A stretch of 64,000 nucleotides of DNA, from NCBI GenBank assembly GCA_904063045.1, contig CAJFCJ010000015.1, positions 372,001 through 436,000 of the forward strand. Reading direction: 5' to 3'. Under the pieces are notes generated by a model. That model was given only the letters and a program-made list of their open reading frames with translations, was not told the origin of the DNA and did no database searches. Below are positions 1 to 12,500 of the stretch, one piece after another; the first letter of the stretch is position 1; every line of letters starts with the position of its first letter. Made by a program: the position numbers and the translations under genes. The stretch comes from Dimorphilus gyrociliatus (taxonomy: Eukaryota > Annelida > Polychaeta > Dinophilidae).

Positions 1-1811
1 ATGTCTTTTAGATGAATTAAGAGCAATATATACAAAAAATAATAATACAAGTTGACAATGTCACATTTGTAATTTATCCAATTGAATAAAGAAATTAGGT
101 AGTTAGCTTTTTTTTCCCCTTTACTGTTGCTATGTATAATATTGATAATCGAGATTAATTTCATGTGCTTTTTTTCCCCTTATATTTTCCATTTATTGTT
201 ACTTCAGTTTGAAAATCAGAATGTTCATAATGGTTGGGGAATTTGCCATTTATCACTAAAATCTCCATTTATATCATTTACCCTCCCATTGATGGAGAAT
301 AAGAAAGCAAGTTACATGGGCGGAAGTAATTGCATTTCTAGTAATTGCTCTCCCTAACTATGGGATTCAGCTGCAATTTAGAATCCCTAGTTTTCGGCGC
401 ATACCGTACCATAAGTATAAGGGAATAAACCACGTGACCGAAGTAATTACGAGAGTATCGTACGGGCGCGCATCAGTCGCCTTTTACAGATATGGATTGG
501 AGAACGGCGAATAGATAATGATTAGTTATAACGGTAAGTACTTGTGAAATTTTCCATGTAAAAAATCAAACATCGGATACTAAAGAATAGAGAATCATTA
601 GAGAAGAATAAAGTTGTAGGCGTTGCGAAAAAAATGCAGTAGTGTTTATATAGACTGTCACGGCTTAGGCTACAGGCTACTGCATTGATTGCATTCCGCA
701 CCTGCATGGGTTATCTATTACCTGAAAAAATTCTGTGTTGGGAATGCAAAGAATTTTATACCCTGAAAATGGCCAACTGCAAGGAATTTTTCCCTGTATA
801 CAGTTTCTTTTATGTTACTTTGAGGGTTAGAATAGTTTCGAAAAATATTATTTTTATTACGATTCCTATTCACTTCGAAACGCCTATATCAAGGATCGAT
901 ATTCTTAGAATTAATATGCCGCCACCTAGTGGATAAAACGCCTCTAGACGCCGTGAGGAGAGAGACGGCGGATATCGATAGCGTCTCTCTATGAATTCGG
1001 TGAATATCGACAGTTTTCTAGCGCCTGTTATTATTCTCAAGGAATTAGCAGTAACAATGCTAGGTAGGACCGTATTTATTATTTACTACCTTATTTACTA
1101 ATTACTCTTTTATTCATATTTTTTCCTATTTATTACCTTTTTTCCAGTTTAAAAAAAAAATGACCAAAACTGTAAAACCAAAAGAAAAAGAAAATTACTA
1201 AAGGAAAAAACAAAATGTGAAGGAACAATGATTCTTTAATTTTTAACGTTTAAAAATATTTATTCAGTCGCATGTGTAGGCCTATTTAAAAATTTATAGT
1301 CGAGATTTTATGCTAAACGGGTGCGATAGCTGTAATTAATTATTTTCCCCACAAACTATCCCTACAGCATGGACGATTTTTTTTGTTTATATTTAAAAGC
1401 GAGTCGACTATATACGCGAATTATCGATCGAGTGGAAATTAAAAGAAGCGGAATTAAAAGTTTGCGGGGTTTCGTAGAAAATCTGGAAAAAAACTTGCAT
1501 ACAGTGCACTCCAGTTAATTGCAGACTCTCAAGGGATCAAAAATAGTTTTAATAATCCAGACCGAAAGGCAATTAAGAAAGAAATTGCCTCACTTTAGAG
1601 AAAAAGAAAAAATTTTATAAAAAAATTACGAATTAAAATATTATTAGATATAATTATTTAAAGATTTTAATAACTGTGCATTAATTTTCTATAAGTACTT
1701 AATTAATTATGAATCCTTTATTAAGTAGTCATCTAATTGATATTTCCTTCTATTAATATATAATATTTAATCATATATTTTAATATACTCTTTTATACGT
1801 GCAGTATATAA

Positions 1812-1881
<70 letters not shown>

Positions 1882-2149
1882 TATAATAAACACCATTTTA
1901 ATAATCATTTAATTCTTTCTTTCTCCGATTTCAACTTTCCCCATCGGTTTTTTTTTTAATGTATCACCTTGAGGTGTATTCATTATATTTTAATTAAGAG
2001 AATTTTATCGGAGGCGGAGAGAGGGGGAGGGGAAAGGACCACTCGCATTGCATATCGAGCGGAACCTTGTGAAAAAAAATTCTCGCTTTGACGTTAACTA
2101 CTTGAGTGTATAATTCGTCTACAAATTTTCCTTTTTCTCTCCCTTTTAG
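1..2149. other. Upstream region without a supported coding exon
   Basis: No open reading frame here resembles a protein I recognise. The stretch 380-1030 is less AT-rich than its surroundings. It contains a CACGTGAC box (431-438), a possible untranslated exon with a strong donor (GTAAGT at about 535), and a hairpin of 9-base arms (959-967 and 982-990). A long TA microsatellite lies at 1815-1878. The region could hold the promoter and 5' untranslated exon of the large plus-strand gene that begins at 2150, or be an intron of that gene if it starts outside the window. Confidence 0.5.
1815..1878. repeat. (TA)n microsatellite
   Basis: A run of about 32 TA units, flanked by TATAAATTTATA on the left and by TATACAGTATA (1875-1885) on the right. 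Confidence 0.95.
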
Positions 2150-5100
2150 AAGCCAACTCGGCTGAAATGGTAGAAAGGTCTTTGCAGACACTTATGAAGA
2201 CTGCAATGAATCCGGAGTGTATTGCGTCCTTGTTGGAAGGTTTACAACTGCATTTGGCGGCTTTGACTCAGGTTAAGGAGGGCGCTGATTCATCGCCTTT
2301 GGAACGTGCTCTCGCTCAATTATTAAATCAAATACTAAAGGTAAGGCTAACAAATTCTTTAATTTTCGCTTTCTCATTCCTCTTCTTCAAATCAATTTAA
2401 AAAATGTTAGATTAGGCCTATAAACTAGAATTTGTTGAAATTTTTCAACTCTTATTCTATTTTGTGTTTATTTAACGTTATTTTACGAAGCTCAACTGAT
2501 GGATGTATGTTAAATCAATGAAAGAATAAGTATAAAAGTTGTACAAAAGCCAAGTGTTACATACTCTGCGTACTATACTTAGGTTTTTTTTACGAGGTAT
2601 TCATACCTTACAAATTTTTACGTAATAGCAAACCTGAGTAGTATTTTTTTTAGGTTAGAGAAGAAAAAATCTGTTAATCTCTACAGTAAAAATTTTTATC
2701 TTCTCTAACCTTTTATTCTTTCATTCTGTTATATTTACATAATACTGCTTATAGCATATTATGAAGAAAAGGATGAGCTATTAATATAGAATTAATCAAT
2801 TCTTAAATTAAGTTCTGTCCACAAGTCTTTCCTCCGTATTGAATATAAACAAGTACTATTGTAATGTATATAAATATCCCGAAATATAATAAAAAAAGAA
2901 CATCCTATTTCTCTTAGTTCTTATCCAACCTGTCTTACACATTTAGAATGTCCTTTAGAAAATAATTAATATACGAAAGGCAACCGAATGCTTGACTTTC
3001 ATCTTGAATCTCAAATTTCGTAAAGTTCTTGTCTGTGAAACGTGAAAGTCTACATTAAAAGACATTGTATTATATAGTAGGTATTCAAAAGACGTTTTTT
3101 TCTCCTTCTATATTTTCATATATAGATAGTAAAAAGTCTATTTCCTACTTATCTGAAAATAGTATCACGTATTACGCGGAAGTATATCTTATCAATCAAT
3201 CTAAATGTAATCTGAAAAGATGAGTGGTATAAACTTTAACTTTATATCATTTTTATATGTTTTGGCCATCTCTCTTGCCTCTATTCCTTTCAGCACTAGA
3301 AAGAAAAAAAAAACTCTTTAATGGAATAACCATTATCTACTAAATTTAAAAATGATTATAAATACGCTATTTGGTAATACAAAACTATTATCATTTTAAC
3401 CTCTCTTTTATCCTCTTCATTCCTATTTCCCACTTCTACACCTACTATCCTTCAATCTCAAAGTTTCTACTTCATCAATTAATCAATATTTGCGTAGATA
3501 TGTAAAAATTATTATGCAGACTATATAATTTGAAATTTCTATTGGATCGATTTCTTATAATAAATATTATATAGAAGGATTTTCCTTTGATAGAATACCG
3601 AATATACTAGATAGTGATATTCATAGATGTAGTACATATATATTATATATGTAGGATATGTATACTGTTAATCCATTTTCCATTTAAAATTTAGCTATTA
3701 TTGCCGTGTTTTCTCTCATTTATTATCGTCAATAGAACTTTTACTCTTTCTCTCTCTCTCTCTCTCTCTCTCGTTCTCTCTTTTTCATATCAGGTTTTCT
3801 CTATCTCATCACCCTTCACCTCATACGCTATTTATCCATTCATTGCTTGTGATAAATTCACGAATTTAATGAGCCATTAATCCTTTTTTCATATCATTAG
3901 CGAAATTTCTTATAATCTTATTGAGATTTTCTAATTTTTTGAAACTTGACTCAATAAATATACCTCAGGGATGAGAGAAGATAAGTGGAATTTATGCTTA
4001 ATTACGTCCAAGAGCTTATCACCAAGAGATCAAAACTGAAAATATATTCGTATTAACTCGGTAAAATGAGTTTTCATTTCATAATTTTAAAATATCGAGT
4101 AACAAAGAAGGAAATACACTTATATTATGAAAAAGACAGACGTGTATATTGAGAAGCAAGCAAGCAAGGTAAAGAAACTCTGCGAAAGAGAATAAGTGAA
4201 AGCAGTGAGTGAGTGAGCGAGTGAGTGACTGAGTGAGCGAGAGAGAGAGGGCAAGAGAGACAAGAGAGGGAAAAGGGAAAAAACCTCGGTTAAGATCGAT
4301 GAATGCTCATTGTCAACAATATAGAGCGCTTAATATTCCTTTTTCAGAAAGAGAATGCTCGCTAATATCTTTAAATACAGTTTTGTATTATGAACCAGTT
4401 TCAGGAAATAATTGAGAAAGATTTATAAATCCAAGGCTTCCTTTAAATGCACTCTTCTATTATCAATGCACAGTATATAGATTTAATATAAAATGTAAAA
4501 CCTTCATAACACAAGTAGTAAAATGTATGATTTATAGTGAAGTTTCTTAAATAATTAGTTATGAGAATTCTATATTTAATGGTAAAGTAAGAGAATATTT
4601 ATGTAATTTGGAGTGACTTAAGAGATGTTTATCTGTCACTCCACAGCAGTATGTTAATGGTTTATGTCCAGAAATTTCTTTCCATCTAATCTACTTGATA
4701 TGTTTATATCTAAAAATATATAAGTATATATGCCTATATATAGATAAAGAGACATTTATATTGTTAAATAATTAAATGAAATACCGTAATAACATATATG
4801 TATGATAAGCAATAAAAAGAATGCATATTATAGCAAAACAAACAATAAAAAGACAACCAAAATACAATCCACAATAATAATAAAAACAAAATTTCAGACA
4901 GACTTATTTCTTGTTAATTATTTAGAATAAGGCTATAAGAATAGATTAAGCGTTTCTGTATCATTTTCATACTCATTCATTATTATATTTGCTCAATCTA
5001 GTTTAAGATGTTTGTATAAATTTCTAGCATTTGTTATAGTAAATACTATATATTTCGAAATGATCCAAGTAATGACTTGGATTCCAAGAATCGGCATTTC

Positions 5101-8100
5101 ATATATTCATTATTTATTTATTTATTTATTTATCCATCTATCTACAAGTATATCTACTTATCTATTCATCTATCAATCTATCTAACTGTCTATCTTTACC
5201 TATCGTCTTATTCCTCTTCGTCATCTATTATCAATCTAAGGCAAAACGACAAAATATGATTCAAGTATAAAGTATAACTATATGATCAGAAATTGTAGTA
5301 ACACTAAAACAGTGTAGACTGGAGAAAAAACACTCTATCCCAACGATAAAATAATCCTAATTAGGACAATTCGGATAACGAAAGCATCCTTTATTCACCT
5401 TTCTCTCCAGCTTTTCTTTAAGCCTTAAGGGGAGGTCTCCTCTTAATAAATAATTATATTCCCTTCATCTCGTTAACGAAGTCTTTCTGTTAAATTTTCT
5501 TTTAACGAGTATTCAATCTTAAATTAATGAGAAATAAGAAAATAATAAAAAAAACCCAGATCAAACTATTCATTACAAAGCATTAAAGCCTAATATCGAA
5601 ATCGTGTTGAAAAGAAACGCCAGAAATACTAAACTTTTCAATTAAATTTGCATAGATATGAATTTTTTAAACAATAATTGATTGAATGAATCAAGAAAAT
5701 TAATGAAAGGAATTAAATGTTGTTGTTGTTGTTGTTGTTATTGTTTTTTGTTGCTGTTGATTTTATTTCTCATTGTATCGTTGGGTTTATCCTAGAAAAT
5801 ACGTTTATATTAATATATAGTAATACAGTTGATTATTTTTTTATTACTGCACTTTTATACAGTATATACAGTATATCATTATATATTAGTATGTTGTGTA
5901 TTTCCTATAAAAGTAGACAAATTAAGCTTAAATAAAAAGAATATTAATAATCTAAAGAGAAGCTTTGCATTAAATTTCAAATAGAAAGCATTTTAAAGCT
6001 ATAGTGAAAAAACTATACGTTATTACTTATAGAGTTGGACGTTACATGATGCTTACCGAGTTCTACACTTAGACGCCCCTTAATCGATTATTTATTTTTT
6101 GATTGATAGACTTTAGACTATCTTTTGTATAGAAAGTATATTGGATTTTAAAAGAATAGCAGAGATTGGAAATAAAAGATTGAGTAAGTTAGATAATACG
6201 AAAGAGATTAGGCAGAAGGGTGGGATAAGGAGTTTAGAAAAGGGAAAAAGCGGTACAGAATGGCATTTGGTAGAGCTTATATGAAAAAAAAAGAGAGAGA
6301 ATACAATATCCAATATTATAATTGTCATTCTTTTCAGACCTGTATAGGAGAGATGCAACAGACACAAAACGGTGCGGAAAAATTAGCCATACTTCAGCAA
6401 TTATCCAAGCTTTTGCGATTGGTTGTTGCCCTGCTCAAAGGTATAAAAGTGATAATAATGATTTTATAGTCTTTGTTTTCTCATAAAAAATTTCTTTCTT
6501 CTCATTTTATAGCACATCATTCCCTTCACTTCATTGCTCTTGTTATTGCCAATCGAATAATGGATAGTTGTGTCGTAGAACGCGTTTATCATCCATGGGA
6601 ATTGGAAGATGAAAATTGCCAAGAAAAAAACGGACCGTTTACTAGGTCAATACCGCTTGATATGGGTGTCAGAACGCACTTGGATACTTTATTGGGTGCC
6701 AAAAGTCCCAAATCGACATTACGAAATTCATTTAGAATGTCTCTACATCAACAAGAAAGTACTCGGTCGATGAGATCGTCTGGTCTGGTTGAATCTGTCA
6801 GTAAAGAGGCTAGCGTTTCTGATACGGACGCTGGAACGGAAACGGAGAACCGAGAGCCTGAAACGACGCCCATTCACGAACTCAATTCAACCGATCCGTC
6901 TCCAGTAGTAGCCGTCCTTTCAAGCGCCATTCAACAGCACAAAAAAAATCATAACCGCCAAAAGTGTACGCCAAGCTTTCGACAGAGAGCTTGCGTTCAT
7001 CATTGCATTCAAATTTTATCGGCTAGACTATTGGTATTTTTCTGTCATCAGCCCAATAGTCAGCATAGGATGGTCAACGACGAACACATCCGAGCCTTAG
7101 TCGATGCCTTAGACCCTAATCACGATCCGGTTCGTAAAACCCCTTTTAACCTTTTAGTTACATTTACTCGTAAAACAAGAAAAAGACGTCTACAATATAC
7201 TACTTTAATGTATGAAAGTGACGTCGTTTGTTTGAAAATAAAAAAGCAACAAGGATTATTTATTGAGTTGTTAAATATATCTGAACTCTGTGTAAACTTC
7301 CGCCATCCGAGTGGTCTGGGCGGACGTATTAGTAATTTCATTTTTGTCTTCGCAGCATTTGCTCTGCTTGGTGCTACAAGCTTTAGCTTGCATTGCTCTC
7401 AATCCGCTCTACCATGGTGCCCTTTCCGATGCAGATATTCCAGATACGCTCATGCAGCTGCTCCTACCTTCCGACGAATGGTACTATACGAATCACAGGT
7501 TCGAAAATTATAACTTGTTACGCTCATTTATTATAATTTTAGACGCATGTTCTGTAAAGCAAATTGATTGCAAGTAGGTGATATAGGTAGATAGAATGAA
7601 TAGGTAAGAGAGTATGAAATGGAGGAGGAGGCGTTATTTTGCTATTTCCTTTACTCTTTTTTTCTCTCTTATTTACTTTGTAAGCTTTAAAAAGTTCTAA
7701 TTAACCCCACTTTATTTCTTTTAGAGCATCTTTTACCTCTCAACTTTTCAATTAGTAGGCGTAAAATTAATTTAATTTCAACGAATTGAAGGTTAATAAT
7801 TTTAATACTCAGGATTAATCAAGCTTCTCTAAGACTTAATTCAAATAAAAATTTTCTTGATTCCTTTAATCGTTCTTTCTTTCCCTCTTCTTTTATCCTG
7901 TTTTATTTTCCATCATCTATTTTCTATTCTATCTTTTTTCTTTCAAAAATCTTAAGAAGTGAAAGGACGTAGTATAAAACATCAATTATTAGTTCTGACT
8001 AAGCGGTAAGCGGGTAGTTTACCCTAAGAGTATTAAGGAAACTAAACGCTTACAAACATTGATCGACTTTTGTGTATTTTTAAAATAAATACAACCTGCT

Positions 8101-9437
8101 GATAAGACCGTTTGATGGCTTCCCTTTAGCACCAAGACTGCTTTTAAAAGAATATTAAACAAGTAACAACAAATTTAACTAGTACTTTTCTCTAATAGAA
8201 ATCCTAAATTATTCTTTTTTATTTAACTGAATAAAAGAATCCAAATGGATCAAAGTAATTCTTTTTAGACGCCACCTAACGGTAGACCTCAAAATGAAAT
8301 ATTCGTCTTTCTCTTGGGACCCTTTTAATCATACATTTTTCTTTTTTTATAACGGAAAAAGTTATCTTTTACCCATATATTTTATTACATTTAAAAGTCT
8401 TTATAGATGAGTCGTGCAATATTATGGTTGCTAATACAAAATAAGAGGAAAATCGCGTGACTAAAGTTGAAAAAGCAAGTTAAGTGTATGTTTTTCTCTC
8501 CTTACAGCACGCGCTATGCCCGCTATGTAAAATATCATGCAGCGAGAATTCTCGTTTATATGGGTTTGTTCCAACGCCTAGGCGGCAGGGTAAATCTATT
8601 TGATGCTAAAGGTAACAAACCTACAAGAAGTAATTATCGACAATTTTAAAATATTTTAGCGAATGATTATTTTCATTCTTTAGCCTTTGCTGATTTAAAC
8701 GGTCCGTCGAAGAATATGCATCACCATGGCGCGGAGGATTCGTTTATTGATCAGATGGCTATGGGTAAATTGTTACTATGTGGTCATCGCCGCCAGGTGG
8801 TCGCAGGCTCTTTAGAAGGTTTGGTTGCAGAAATAATAGCAGTAAGTTATATGAACTAAATATACACCATATATACATAGATACTGTACATACTTAAAAG
8901 ATAAAAGTTTGGTTGAAATACTAAGCATAGACCTTTTGCGGATGACTTTTCAAACTGTTTTCATGTATTTATAATACAGTATATAGCGTGAGTAAGATAC
9001 CTTAGAAGAAGGCAATAATTACCTTTTAAGGACGCAAAGAGCAGATGCAAGAAAAGTATATAAAAATTTATTTAGCTGAATACGCTTTAAGAGATATATG
9101 CGAGAAATATACCGGAAATTACTGCTTATCGATTAAATATAATTTAATTTGAATTGTTAGCTGAACACTATTTCGCGATTGACAGGAAGCTGAAAAGGAT
9201 GATGACAATCCTCATGTCTGTCAGGATTTAGCTTCTCCTCCAAGGATGCAAACAAGACATGGTTCTCTAGCTGTCGATTTCTTACCAGCTGTTCCTCAAT
9301 CAAAAAGAGCTTCAGAAGAAACACTAGCCTGCTGGGATAAGTACTTGCTGTCCAAGCTATCCCTAACTTACGCCCTACTTAATGGCGCTCCATTAGTTGT
9401 TCACCCTATCATCATTCTTCGCTTGTTATGCCACAAG
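2150..9437 (+). CDS. Exons 1-7 of the PLCE1-like gene: helical ARM-like N-terminal region
   Basis: Seven exons encode about 523 residues rich in Leu/Ala helices, for example [17 protein letters not shown] (6338-6440), [20 protein letters not shown] (exon 7356-7498) and [19 protein letters not shown] (exon 8508-8611). The pattern suggests an armadillo/HEAT-type alpha-solenoid, with a Ser/Thr-rich insertion at about 6690-6930. I do not recognise an orthologue by name. Phases are consistent from 2150 to 9437 and on into the next exon at 10794, and there is no stop or start between, which is why I join it to the downstream gene. It might instead be a separate gene fused in my model. The join rests on splice phase, not on transcripts. 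Confidence 0.7.
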
Positions 9438-9530
9438 GTTGGTAATTTAAATGAAACATTAAACTCTAACATATATATAAATTCCTGAATTTTATTGGGG
9501 GAAACATATAAAACTATTACAATCTTTAAT

Positions 9531-9571
<41 letters not shown>

Positions 9572-12500
9572 AGTCTCTTTTGATTTTGTCCATCTTTATC
9601 TTGCAGAAAGCTCTTTTCAATAGATCTAAACGCCGTGGAAAATTAAGTGTTGTGCGGATACAAACCAGTCTCGCGGCTAAAATAAGGGGCTTACGTCTAT
9701 TTATTAGGACTTTGCCAAAGTTATTGCACATTAAAAAAAACACTACGAACACTATATTGGCTTTTAGCACAACGAATCCACAAACATTTGCTATTTTAGC
9801 TTTTAAATGAATTTGCATATACACAAAATACCTTACATAAATTAATATATTAGAATACGGACAGTATGGAGTATATACAGTATATGTATATATGTTTGTA
9901 CGTAAGAGTGTACGTGTGTATGTGTGTGTGTGTGTGTGTGTCAGATTTATAAATACATACAGATAAGCAAATAATGTTAATACAAAGCTATAAAAAGAAT
10001 TCATCAATACACATGTCTAATACTTTCATTTATTTATAAAAAACGACTCAAGCTAGTACGTCACTTTAACAAACAAAAAAGGCATTAGTATTTACTACAA
10101 TGCTGTTATTCCTTTCCTGTTTTAATACTTTTATCGATCGTCCAGTCAAAAGAAATAAAACTTTTTTACTCAATAAACATTTTAAAGAATATAGTACTTT
10201 TTTATTATTATTATCTATTCTCATTCTTTTCACATCGTCTTTTACTTCCGTCTAGTCTCCTTTCTATTTTCTATTTTCTCTCTCTTTTTTTTTATGTAGA
10301 CTATTACTTTATTTGATATTTTATATCAATTTATTTTTCTTTAAATGATAATAAGTTTTCTTTCCCTTATTTAGTTAATTTCATTTTGTGAATCTGATTA
10401 TTTCTTGTATTAAGTGACTTAGAACTTAAGGTTTCGCCTGCATTTACCAAACACACAGTGTATTGCATATTTACTGTAGTAAACTGTATTTATATTTTAT
10501 TAATGACCTTTTTCTTTTCTATTAATTTTCCTGGAAAAATATAGATTTATAATATTTCTATCAAATTCCCCTAAAGGAGAAAGGGAGGGGAGAGTGAGAG
10601 ATTGGTAGGCGGGGTCGTAGAAGGGGACAAGGAGAAAGAATTATGTAGAGAGATTGAAAAAAAACACGAGAGGGACAGACAAGAGAAGGGAACTGTGCAA
10701 ATAGAAAGATAATGGAAAATAGTTATCATCTCCCTATTAAATTAGTTGATAAAAAATTCATTTTTATTTTGTAATAATGGAGTTTTCCTTCAGGTATTTG
10801 GTCCAATGCTTCGACGCAAAACGAATTATTCGGACAAGAACCTTTCACCTCCAGCTGTTTCTGAAAGTGATAGTTGTCCGCCTCAATTCCGTTCTCACAG
10901 CATAGCCGTTACAGATTCGAAAAAATTGCATAAAATCCAAAAGAATCGGTCCGGTAGTGTTGATAAACAGCTCTCCTACCGGAACCGGAAGAAACGCCAC
11001 GGTCGGAATATGTCACTAGCCCTACGCGATATTGGTGAAGGATTAATGACGCCCCTAGATATTCTAAACACATCGCCGTCGGATTCTTTTTTGCACCTCG
11101 ACTCTCTTGACGATGACGGTAGCCAACGTCGACGCTTCCGGTTTCCAAGTTTGAAGACTCATTCAAAGAGTCAAGGTCATTTGGCGGGTGTTGGTCGTAG
11201 TGATAGCGAAGACCGCCAGTATGAGGATAAAGATATTAAGCTAATGCAAAAGGAATTGATTAATTTACCTACATTCGTAGTAGACGCTTCCAAACATACA
11301 TCTACTCTTCTTGTATCAAGATCAAGTAGTGTTCCAGAATTGCTAAGTTCCTCCAATAGTGTTCCGATATGTGAAATAGCAGTACACGAGACCAGTGATG
11401 CTGAAAGCGTTGATAGACAAGCCTACAATTCTGCTGATCAGGCTATAGTAGTCCACTTTGCCGCTGCTTCACCCATCGATAGTCCAGCCTCCAATCGATC
11501 GTCTTTCGACGAAACAAGCAAGCTAGGTGATTCCTTAAACCCACATCACCATGTAGTCATACAACCTTTACCGAAAAATGAAAAGAGTCCATTGACCCTA
11601 ACATTCAGCAATCCTTCCAACTATTCCTTCGAAGTATTATCGTACCACAAGGGCGTTATGAAAGTAATCGATACGTGGTTAAACATTTGCCCTTTAGACT
11701 TGGAATGTTCGGCGGCGATGAGACGGGAAACTAGGGAATTTTTACATAAATTTAGTTTATTAGGACCAGAATATAAAATGTGGACTAAGAAACAGTTGGA
11801 ACGTTTGAACTTGGACGAATTCGACATAAGGCGAGCATCTACGACAGCCGTACCGGATGTAGATAACGTTAATTCCGAATATAAGAGGGTAAGTTAGTAA
11901 CAGGTGGTTGACAGATTTCACACCAGATAGCGCACTTTTTTTCATTTTATGAAAATATAATCTAACCCATTTCCATATTTTATTCATTCCTTTCCTATTT
12001 TCTCTAATTTCGATTGCTCTCCATTGAAAGAGAAAGTTAGTTATTCATATTTATGCGATATAAAATTGCTATATATTTAAGCAGGAGAGAGCAAATCTAC
12101 CTATAAAAAAAAGAGTCAGGTCGAAAAGGAAAAAGGGTTAAAAAGAATCAGAGGTAACGATAGGACGTAGGAGAAAAGGGGTTAGCTTGTTTATTAGCTT
12201 GATCTTATAAGTACTTATGAGAACATTTTCTAAGACTTCAGTTTTCTATCTCAGCACTATTTATAAGCGCTTATAAATCCCTATACAAATGTGCGATTAA
12301 GCTTCTACTATTTGTATAAGAACTAGTGGAAGTTATAGATAAACAGCTATTCTAATTCATCACAAGCTATTAAACTGTATGATTGACGATTATAAGAAAA
12401 ATTAGGAGGAGTTAAATAAACTAGACCCTTCTTAAAAGTAATCCTAAGGTAAAGTAAAAAACATTTAGAAGGAGAGGCGGGAGAGACAGACAGAGAGAGA

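Larger units (their letters stand above)
2341..6337 (+). other. Large first visible intron of the PLCE1-like gene
   Basis: About 4 kb between a phase-0 donor (GTAAGG) and a phase-0 acceptor (TTTTCAG). I see no coding exon in it. It holds a CT microsatellite (3745-3772), a GAGT-type repeat (4203-4262), TTTA and TATC runs (5101-5215), a TTG run (5718-5740) and two overlapping TATACAGTATA motifs (5856-5875). Confidence 0.6.
9438..10793 (+). other. Intron of the PLCE1-like gene with CT and GT microsatellites
   Basis: Phase-0 intron between CACAAG|GTTGGT and TCCTTCAG. It contains a CT run (9534-9567), a GT run (9912-9941) and a TATACAGTATA motif (9874-9884). The 76- and 145-residue frames at 9570-10007 are microsatellite-derived and are not called. 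Confidence 0.6.

Noticed and set aside
5077-5259. 60-codon open frame rich in Ile, Tyr and Ser
   Set aside because: It is a translation of TTTA/TATC tetranucleotide repeats.
7120-7341. 73-codon minus-strand frame and the plus-strand read-through after 7129
   Set aside because: Both lie in an intron between exons whose phases join cleanly (HDP to HLLCLVLQ).
9570-10007. 145-codon minus-strand frame
   Set aside because: It lies in an intron of the PLCE1-like gene and includes the GT microsatellite ([10 protein letters not shown]); no domain.
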